Below, in pieces: positions 56,346-64,000 of a DNA stretch of 64,000 nt. The position numbers and the translations under genes are program-made. The notes beneath the pieces are model-generated. The model ran no database searches. It was given only the letters and a program-made list of their open reading frames with translations, and was not told the DNA's origin. The first letter of the stretch is position 1; every line of letters starts with the position of its first letter. This stretch comes from Datnioides undecimradiatus (lineage: Eukaryota > Chordata > Actinopteri > Lobotiformes > Datnioididae). Location: assembly GCA_008933995.1 (NCBI GenBank), contig WARS01003004.1, forward strand, positions 265,296 to 329,295, read 5' to 3'.

Positions 56346-57187
56346 ACAGACTTAAACCTTTGGCTCCAGGAGCTGCCGAGCAACAGGTGCACCAAGCCAC
56401 TGCCTCATAAGCTCCCATGTTAAGTGAGAGAACAAACTTGAGTAGAGAAGCAGAAACATTCACTTTTCTAAACTGCTCCCACTGTCCCATTTTTGACTCT
56501 ACACACACAAATTTCACACAGTGTGCTCAGCACACTCTCCTCTTTCTCAGCATATCTCCATTTAGCTGATAGGAGTTACTGTCTTTGTGTTAGAAGCAGG
56601 AGGAGAAGTTAGACTCTGCTTTATTCTCACACTGAGCCAGCTGTACTTCACAAAGCAGTTAACATCACCATAGCAACCATTAATTTCCAGTAAGAACACA
56701 GCTGATTGAGATTAGCTAATTAGTGTACACACAGATACAGGACAGACATCCTCACACTGTTTACAGCATTTTACACTCTGAGCTGCTCATTATACTCAAC
56801 TAAACTGAGATTATAAAATAAGTTTAAATTTGATCTTAACTTTAAGGTCTGTTTAAAGTTTGGTGCAACATAATTTAAACTTTTATTTTAAACCAGATTT
56901 GGTTTGCTGCTCTCTCCTCTGTCCTCCCTCTGTTTCCTCTGTGTTCTTCTCTGCAGGTGTGTGTGAGGACAGGGGGCGGGGCGGGGCTCGCTCTCTCCCT
57001 GCAGCAGACGAGGCACACCTGCATCCACTCAGCTCATCACCTTCTCTGTAGGAGCCTGGTTCATTCACCACTTCAGCGCCAGAAGATTCAGGCTCACTCA
57101 GTGTGAGACCACCCCTAACCCCTGACACACTGTACTCCATCGCTTCTATATGGATTTCATTAATAACAGTTTGATTCAAATGAATAA
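56346..57187. other. No gene seen
   Basis: Intergenic sequence with a GC-box-rich spot (gggggcggggcggggctc) near 56970. No coding similarity. Confidence 0.5.
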
Positions 57188-58102
57188 CACTGGGGAACAA
57201 TTTGAAAAAAAAATTCTGTTGAGTTAGATTTTTATGCTGATTAAAACTAAAATTGGCATGCTGATTCCAAAATTGCAATCAGTGTTTTTCTAGCACGTCA
57301 AGTTTTTTCTCTGCAGCTTACCCTCCAGATAAGCAAAATTCCACTGATTAGTTGTAGTAAGACTTGCCAGCTGATTACGGTTGGACTCATCTACAGCTAC
57401 GTGGCAACTTGTTTATGCATTCACAATTGAGACAGTACGGTGAGAGGTGTGTGCAGCTCCCAATAGGTCAGTACTATCAATATCTGCAAACAGAAAGCTA
57501 GCATAGTAGAAATTAAGAGGATTTGTGCTGGCTTTTCTCTTAACCTTGTAACCATGGGCATACCGTTGTAAGTTCTATTTCATTTTATGCTGTTTTTTTA
57601 GTTTTCAAAGCTTGTAACTATTCCATCTTAGTGTTTTATTTACACAGGTATATATTTCCTTTGTTCCAGATCATGTCTGCTCCTGCTACTTCTCGTCGTA
57701 AATGCTTAAACAACCCTGACTCCTTTTGCTATATTTGTGGTAGTTTCACCATTCCAAGTCAGAGGGCAAACATCAGCATTTGTCAAATGTAAATTTTTAC
57801 CTTAACTACTTGCACACAATTATAATTACAGTAGCCATATCCTTTGTAAAAACATAATACTGTTAAATAAACATTGCAATCATGCCTGTTTCTTTCATAT
57901 TTCATTGTATGTCAATATTTGAAAATTTTTATAAAACAAGCACATATCTGTTAAGTACAGTATTTTTCATATTTTTTTAAGAAAACGGGGATCCTATAGT
58001 TCAAAAACTTGATGTGATAGAGATCAGTTTTGGATTCCGCACCCAAAAATTTGTTAAAAACAGCTGTCAGACCTAACTCAACAAAAATTGTGTTCCCCAG
58101 TG
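57188..58102 (+). mobile_element. TIR transposon (915 bp) with CACTGGGGAACA ends
   Basis: The left end CACTGGGGAACAATTTG and the right end, read inward as CACTGGGGAACACAATTTTTG, are inverted repeats. Both continue into a shared TGTTGAGTTAG segment. A 3-bp TAA lies on each side (57185-57187 and 58103-58105), consistent with a PIF/Harbinger-type 3-bp duplication. It carries one short ORF and is non-autonomous. Confidence 0.75.
57673..57792 (+). CDS. Short ORF with CYICG motif in the TIR transposon
   Basis: Thirty-nine codons from ATG to TAA: MSAPATSRRKCLNNPDSFCY, then ICGSFTIPSQRANIS. The DSFCYICG and QRANIS parts begin a cysteine-rich module that is widespread in animal transposon-linked proteins. 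Here it stops before the rest of the module. Confidence 0.5.
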   Translation: MSAPATSRRKCLNNPDSFCYICGSFTIPSQRANISICQM

Positions 58103-58300
58103 TAATCTAAAGTGAGTTCATGTTTCATGAGTCATTGTTTTAAAAACTATCCAGTCAGCTCGTTATTCTCAGTCACTGTTTGATTTAATCACCTTCATCA
58201 ATTAATTCAGTCAATTTAATCAGTTCATGTTTTATTAGTAGATTGTTTTTATGATTGTTGGCAAAGTGTCAGCATTGTTTTTTTGTTTCTACATTTGTTT

Positions 58301-58356
58301 GCTAGCACGTTCGGCTGTTGACAGAAAGGTTGGTGGCTCGAGCCCACCCAGGGACG
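58301..58356 (+). pseudogene. tRNA-Asn pseudogene, 5' truncated
   Basis: It matches tRNA-Asn from the D arm onward: GCTAGCACGTTCGGC, loop TGTTGAC with anticodon GTT, GGTTGGTGGCTCGAGCCCAC and end CAGGGACG. The anticodon stem has mismatches and the acceptor 5' strand is missing. Confidence 0.75.
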
Positions 58357-58600
58357 ACCTTTAAACACCAACAAGAGACTGAGAGAGAAGTAATTTGGGA
58401 ACCACTTTACAGTTGTGATATAGATCCTGTCTGAGAAAACACATCTACTGAGACATCAAAGACATGTCACAAACAAGGTCCATGAAGCTCAATATATGTT
58501 GGTATCCCCATAGGATTTGTGGAAGGTCAATAATTTAACCACAGCTGCTGAGAGAGGCTGCAGTATATTCCTTCAGTCACAGAGGATCTGTTGAACATCA

Positions 58601-58672
58601 TGCATTGGCTGGGAATTGAACCCAGGTCAACTGCTTAGGAAGCAGCTATGCTCACCACTATACCACCAATGC
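58601..58672 (-). tRNA. tRNA-Gly-like gene with CCU anticodon
   Basis: Seventy-two bases with the same body as the tRNA-Gly at 55831. The acceptor stem is perfect (GCATTGG/CCAATGC) and the anticodon stem is GCTGC/GCAGT. The loop is TTCCTAA, which places CCT (Arg, AGG codon) in the anticodon. The T arm is CTGGG-TTCAATT-CCCAG, a base-pair-preserving change from CCGGG/CCCGG. No Pol III T run follows. It could be a drifting pseudogene or a Gly-body tRNA reading AGG. Confidence 0.65.
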
Positions 58673-58881
58673 CTTGACTTTGTACCTGATCAACAATTCA
58701 CAGCACTTTCCATAACCTTAATATGTTTGTTCCAGAACGTCTTTTCCACTTTGCAGTCCAGGTCTCCTCTTGAACAGGTTTCATGTCATCATGCACATTG
58801 TGGCGGCCTCACCGGCTGCCATACAGTGTTAGTATTTCGTTATACTTATCCACACTAATAATGACACTACACAGTCTTTTG

Positions 58882-60617
58882 TAGTGATGTTACGAGATGT
58901 GCCGAGGCTTCAAAGCGAGTGTCGAGTAATGAAGGGGGCGTTTCTGCGAAGCGCGTATCGAGGCTTGCTTCATTTGGGGGAGGAGCCCAAAATGATGACG
59001 TCCGAAGCCTCGCTGCCCGGCTGTACCACGTGATTGCTTCGGGAAGTGGTTCAGATTTTGCTGCGAGGTATTACAGCTATGTAGACCCCTCAGGCTCCAT
59101 TCAAAATGTGGGTTTTTGAAGGAGAGTTGCGGTCAGTTGAGAGTTTGGATAGTTTGGAGAGTTAGGATAGCGTTTATATAGTTTGGAGAGTTTAGGGAGA
59201 GAGATTTAGGAGAGTGAGGAGAGTAGGATAGGTGATAGGATGGAGCCAGCGAGGAAGAGGAGGATTTCCCCTGTGTGGGAACACTTCGATCTGATATCTC
59301 CTAACAAGGTAAGCTAAATCTAACATTATTACAGACGCATTAGGTTTGCTTATCAAGAACTATTTTTCACAGTTTCTTATTTTATTCAAAGGTGAGGTGT
59401 TTATTGTGTTCCAAGGAGTTGGGGTACAATAACAACACCTCATCCATGCTAAGGCATTACCGTGCCTTGCATAAGAATAAGGAGGAAACTAGAGCTTCAT
59501 CTAACCAAGGTAAGTCATAATATTACAAATACACTATCACAATTTTTCCATGTTTACTTTTGTTTATTGTGCAAATAAAGACAAGTAACACTGTATTTAT
59601 TCTCTTTTAACCAGCCACCAGAAAACAGGAGCTGGATGAAGCCCTTGTCTCCATGATAGTGAAGGACACACAGCCCTTCAGTATTGTGGAAGATGTTGGA
59701 TTCAGGGCATTTGTGTCCAAACTGGATCCCAATTATGTTCTCCCTACAAGGCAGGTATGTATGGGTGCATGCATGAAACAAATGAGTACTTAATTGTATG
59801 TCTCACAATTCAGACAAATTCAGCATTATATATTTTTTCCTTTAGGCTCTGAAGGCCATGGTGGAGGCCAAGTACGAGTCAGCAAAGGAGAAGGCTAACG
59901 CTAAAGTTGAAAAGGTGGCTGCTGTTAGCCTTACTTCTGACATGTGGACATCCATCAACATGGATGCCTACCTGGCTGTAACATGCCATTTTGTGGGTGA
60001 GAAAAACAGGCTCAGCTCAGTGCTATTGGGAGTGCAGGCATTCCCCCAATCACACACTGCTGAAAATATAGCTCATGTGAAAGCCTCCCTGATGGAGGAA
60101 TGGGGAATCACTAATAACGTGACATGTATGGTCACTGATGGTGCTCCCAATTAAAACCAAAAACTGTAAAAATGAATAAAATTTCCCCTGTCCTGTACAT
60201 CATTGTCCAAGTTACACAAGCATAATCTGTGCCCTTTTCCTAGTTCCACAAGCACATTCACTGTCCTCTGCCTGATTACGCCCATGCCATTTTCAGAAAG
60301 ACAGCTTAACCTGCCATAGTATGATATTACCGTTTTGGGAAAATTTACACACAAAATACATTTTTTAAAAACATTTATTATACACATATGTGATAATTTA
60401 TGTACAGAAATTATTTGGTCATACATTTTTTGTAATTCATAGTCATTCCCAACAGACACAAAAATTCAATGCATGACACATTATGTGGTTCAGATACAGC
60501 TGCCTGTGATTATACACTTGGCCAGTAGGTGGTTTCGTGTGCACATGAAGCTTCGAGAAATGAACTCTTTCTCGAACCAATTGGCTCAAGTGGTTCAATG
60601 CCTCATGATGATCACTA
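58882..60617 (+). mobile_element. hAT-Ac transposon (1,736 bp) with 8-bp TSD
   Basis: The left end TAGTGATGTTACGAG and the right end (read inward TAGTGATCATCATGAGGC) share the outer bases. A perfect 8-bp duplication, GTCTTTTG, flanks it (58874-58881 and 60618-60625). It encodes only the N-terminal part of a BED-finger transposase, so it is a deletion derivative. Confidence 0.9.
59240..60154 (+). CDS. N-terminal part of a ZBED-type hAT transposase, four exons
   Basis: Exons are 59240-59308, 59392-59509, 59615-59754 and 59846-60154, each with GT/AG boundaries and no internal stop. Exon 1 starts MEPARKRRISPVWEHFDLI. The BED finger runs across exons 1-2 (VRCLLCSKEL, then MLRHYRALHKN). Exons 3-4 hold the start of the RNase H fold: LTSDMWTS carries the first catalytic Asp and CMVTDGAPN the second. 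The frame then ends at TAA; the insertion domain, catalytic Glu and dimerisation region are absent. It could make a DNA-binding protein without activity. Confidence 0.75.
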
Positions 60618-62099
60618 GTCTTTTGTGTTCATACAGTACATTCTTTATTTGTGACAGTTGTTCTAAATTTGGGTGCACACATTTTTAGTTACATACTGTC
60701 TTATGGTTTGGTTTGTGATTAATCCTTACCTTGTTTCCTACCGAGATCTGGACAAAGGACCTGAGTGCTGGGGGCAGGGAGGTTTTAAGCCCTGCTACCG
60801 GGAATGGGAGAGACCAAGAGGAAGGGGGAATCGGAGTGTGGATATCCTTGAAATGGATCATTTTATTTTTGTAGTTTATTATTAGAAATTAGTCTTTATT
60901 TGTAGGGTTTGGTTTTGTGGTGGTTATTCAGTTGGGGGATTTTTATTATTGGTATTAAACGGTGTATGTAATTGTTTGTGGCAATTCCCCCCCTTTTGTG
61001 TGTGTCTTAGGCTAGCCTGTTTGTATATATACCTCCCGTTTTGTGTGTTTGTGAGGTCAGGTTTGTTTAGTTAAACCTTAGTTGCCTTATTAAGTTGACC
61101 TCATTTGGATTTGGGCCCTAGTCTGTTTAGTTTGTATTATTTGAAACTACTGACTTTTTGTTATTTGTTATCTTCCTTATTGAATTTTCACCCTTTTTAC
61201 ACCTTTGTCCTGCTGCCTGACTGTCCGGTCCGTAACACACATCAATGCACTTCGTCTTTAGTTTTTCAAGCCTGAATGTTTTCTTGAGTCTTTGCCACTT
61301 GAAGCTTTATTTTCCAAACGGAAGCATCTTGCTGCTGTTTGATCCCCATATGTCGGGAAGGAACTAACCAGTGTGTCATCATCCAGACAGTCAATGACTG
61401 TAGCATCAAGCTGTTAAGACACACAGTTACTGAAACTCAAAGACTGAAAAGTCTGAAGTTAAGTTATACTAGTTATAACGCTGGAAGCCCCCTAACAGCA
61501 ATAAAGTATGTTTTACAAGACGTGGTCAATGTAAAATTAAACGTACATGTTCTTCTGCCATTAGTGACAGGCACTGTTCTGGTCCACGGCTATTTTGCTG
61601 AAACTTTATCAGTGGTGTATCTGAGTTTTGAGCCATAGTAGTTTGTATATCACCAAAAATATTTGCATCAGATACACAAGGGCTTTTGGATTAAGTTGAG
61701 TCTTTCTCCAGGGTCCTGTTCAAAATGGACTGCAGTCTGCTGTTTATTATTTCCTATCATAATTTGGAAGGTCAGCTTTTTTTAAAATAAACAATGACTG
61801 TACGGAGGAATCACAAACTTTCTAGCAGCACTGTATGTGCTGCACATTAAAACTTTAATGTGACAGTTAGGAGATGCATGTGATATTAGGACTGAAATAC
61901 AGACTCACAAGTGAGAGGGTCACGGGCAAAGAGTCTTTACTCGATCAAAGGTTTAAAGATACAGTTGGAAGATATAGAGGGGAATGGAGTATGGCAGAGG
62001 AGGATGTCTCAAAGACAGCCAGGTGTGTTGATGAAAAACATGGTTGAAAGAGTCTAAAGTGGGCAGGTGACAGGTGTTGTGCTTCACATAGGCATCATT
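60618..62099. other. No gene seen; LTR-like stretch to about 61240
   Basis: From about 60660 to 61236 the sequence has a TATA-like 'tgtatatatacctcccg' and ends 'ctgtccggtccgtaaca', suggestive of a Gypsy-like LTR without a demonstrated TSD. The 99-codon frame at 61339 has no recognised family. Near 62080-62097 lies the decayed primer-binding-site-like TGATGCCTATGTGAAGC of copy C. Confidence 0.4.
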
Positions 62100-64000
62100 T
62101 GTTGTGCCTTTATAGGAGTAGGTTATTAGCAAAAATTAATAATTATCTACAATTATTAATTGAAAGAATATTATTATTAATAAGAATTAATAATTACGGG
62201 GCACCACCCTGGTATCAGGGACCAATAACCAACTCAAAAATCAGTCTCACAAACGTTCGCTTACAGATATCAGTACCTGGGAGGTACTGATATGCATAAG
62301 ACGAACAATGAAGGTGTGAATCCGAGCACTGACTCTTTTAACCAGCCTTTACAACACTTGTACAAGCAATACAGACAACTTCTCTTTAAACACAACAGAA
62401 TTTATTAAAATCAATGATATCAATTATTAATCGATAACACCTCAATCAATAAACATCAATCATGCACCTATTCTAAATTATACAAGGGTGGGTGGGTGTG
62501 TGTAAAAGAGGAGGGGTGAGGTTGCGGACTGAAAGACGCGGCGGTCCTTTCTTCCTTCTGCAGGCACTTATGTGGCATTGGCGGTCAGGTACTTGATTGA
62601 GGGCGGTGGCGACTCTCCTTCGGATCCGGAAATAATGTGCTTGGGAAATCAGTTTGTCCAGCGAGGGTGAGATTGGCACGTAGTTCAGGTCCGTACGGTG
62701 TTTACTTCCTTTTTCGTCGTGACCAGCTGGGATCCTTGTGGAAACCGGCTGGAAGCAACTGGAAGCGGATCGAAGCGGTGGTTCACTCCCTTTTGTGTCG
62801 TGACTAGCTGGGATTCGTGTGGAAGCCAACTAGACAGACTGGAAGCGGTTCGAAGCAGGATTCACTCCCTTTTAGGTCGTGCCTAGCTGGGATTCATGTA
62901 GAAGCCAACCAGACACATACTGGAAGCAAAGTTGTGAGGGTTGGTGCAGGTAATATACCTGCAAACATCTGGCCGCACAGCAGGGTGCTGGCGGCTATTG
63001 TCCAATGGGAGTCCGTACCCACCGGGGGGGGGGCGACAGAAGGGGTAGGAACGGAGGTGGCCTGGGTTCCTTCCTGGTCTGGCCCTTTGATCTTGGACAA
63101 ATGGAGCGGGGTGCTGGTGGTTCCCGTGCCATGTGGGGGTCAGCGCTCACCAGGGGGGCGGCCAAGCAGGTAGGGGCGGAGGTGTCCCCCACAAAAAATA
63201 ACTACTGGGACGCTTGGTCCGTTATTTCGAATGCGGGACTCGCAGTCCGCTAACTTAACTTATACAATACAAATTATGAAGAAAACACACTTAAAACTAC
63301 CTCTGCCCAGATCAAGCCTCTTACGTGCCTACGAAGCAGGGAGATGTGTGGGATCCGTCTTTGGGTCCGGCTCGGATGACGACGGTGGGCCGTGTCGCTC
63401 TGTCGGCGGGTTGCACGGCGGGTTGCCAAGGTTGAAGAAAGACGCGGCGGTCCTTTCTTCCTTCTGCAGGTACTTATGCGACGTCTGTGGCGGTGGCGGT
63501 TAGGTAGTTGATTGAGAGCGCTAGCGGCGGCGACTCTCCTTCGGATTCGGAAATAATGCTGGGAAAGTGCTTGGGAAATCTCAGTTTGTCCAGCGAGGGT
63601 GAGATTGGCATGTAGTTCAGGTCCGTACGGTGTTTACTTCCTTTTTCGTCGTGCCTAGCTGGGATCTGGGTGGAAACCGACTAGAAATACACTGATCTTA
63701 GACAAATGGAGTGGGGTGCTGGTGGTTCCCGTGCCATTTGGGGGTCAGCGCTCACCAGGGGGGCGGCCGAGCAGGTAGGGGTGGAGGTGTCCCCCACTAC
63801 TGTGTGCTCTGGCCCATAGGTCTAAGATAAGGAGCAGCCAGGATGCTAATGGCTCCGTCCAACTGGGGGCTGCACCCAGCAGGGGGGGCAGCAGAGTGAA
63901 TGGGGATGGAGGTGTCCTGCATACCTTTGTGACCTGGCTCCCAGGTCTTAGACAAAGAGAGCAGCCATTTGGTTGGTCTGCAATCTTTGATCTGTATCAG
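62100..64000 (-). repeat. LTR-family copy C, right edge beyond the window
   Basis: It begins TGTTGTGCCTTTATAGGAGTAGG and follows the family order on the minus strand. Blocks are duplicated inside it: the 'aaagacgcggcggtcctttc' block occurs at about 62535 and 63440, and the 'gtgctggtggttcccgtgcc' unit at about 63110 and 63716. It is therefore longer than copy E. Its 5' end, expected at a ...CCAACA terminus, was not reached by position 64000. Confidence 0.75.

Noticed and set aside
58616-58858. An 80-codon plus-strand frame
   Set aside because: It begins inside the tRNA-like gene at 58601-58672 and has no family features beyond it.
60660-61240. Another solo LTR ending GTCCGTAACA
   Set aside because: The start could not be fixed and no target duplication matched, so it is mentioned only as LTR-like sequence.
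62473-63503. Frames of 60-118 codons in the last copy of the LTR family
   Set aside because: They track the GC-rich tandem units of the LTR; equivalent frames shift phase between copies, so no protein is conserved.
1-64000. CRISPR array or bacterial operon structure
   Set aside because: No regularly spaced short repeats with unique spacers were seen and the content is plainly eukaryotic.

Overview
The window looks like teleost fish nuclear DNA, probably a percomorph. It carries L2-type LINEs with the usual fish tail, a Tf1/sushi-type Gypsy element, a Maverick/Polinton, Penelope, hAT and piggyBac relics, 5S rRNA-derived copies and eukaryotic tRNA genes and relics. No intact single-copy host gene was recognised. 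Almost everything is repeat-derived and most reading frames are broken, so this reads as an accessory, probably heterochromatic, repeat-rich segment.

Layout. 1-5.5 kb: copies of a GC-rich LTR family containing its own tandem repeats, with a degraded three-exon relic between them. 5.68-16.91 kb: a decayed Maverick/Polinton bounded by short inverted repeats. Capsid and protease genes read rightward and the packaging ATPase and protein-primed DNA polymerase read leftward, the two sets meeting at overlapping poly(A) signals. A 412-bp solo LTR with a 5-bp duplication sits in the polymerase gene, and no integrase was found. 17-20.5 kb: two isolated exon-like pieces and dispersed repeats. 20.6-21.5 kb: Penelope-like fragment with a GIY-YIG nuclease. 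22.1-28.2 kb: an almost complete L2 LINE (esterase ORF1; endonuclease/RT ORF2) split by a 1,585-bp solo LTR with a 4-bp duplication.

28.7-29.4 kb: tandemly duplicated acidic exons. 29.5-34.7 kb: a leftward Gypsy element with a 958-codon gag-pol frame and frameshifted integrase. 35.8-38.3 kb: a hAT element with an 8-bp duplication, inserted in a promoter-like repeat whose uninterrupted paralogue lies at 56 kb. 38.9-41 kb: small DNA-transposon, L1 and L2 pieces. 42.5-44 kb: a seven-exon gene with features like a tyrosine-recombinase (Crypton-like) family. 46.6-49.6 kb: a coiled-coil gene relic split by another copy of the LTR family, ending in a foldback inverted repeat. 49.6-52.9 kb: two 5S rRNA-derived copies around a piggyBac transposase relic, then a multi-exon relic of a fish-expanded family.

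53.4-58.7 kb: tRNA-derived loci, namely a well-formed tRNA-Gly(CCC), an inverted paralogue with a CCU anticodon, and Ala, Glu, Asn and possibly Gln relics. A 915-bp TIR element and a 1,736-bp hAT-Ac element with an 8-bp duplication follow. The window ends inside another copy of the GC-rich LTR family. Little of this works together as a pathway. The exceptions are the co-ordinated virus-like gene set of the Polinton and the replication genes of the individual retroelements. The rest records nested insertion, and target-site duplications make parts of the order readable.
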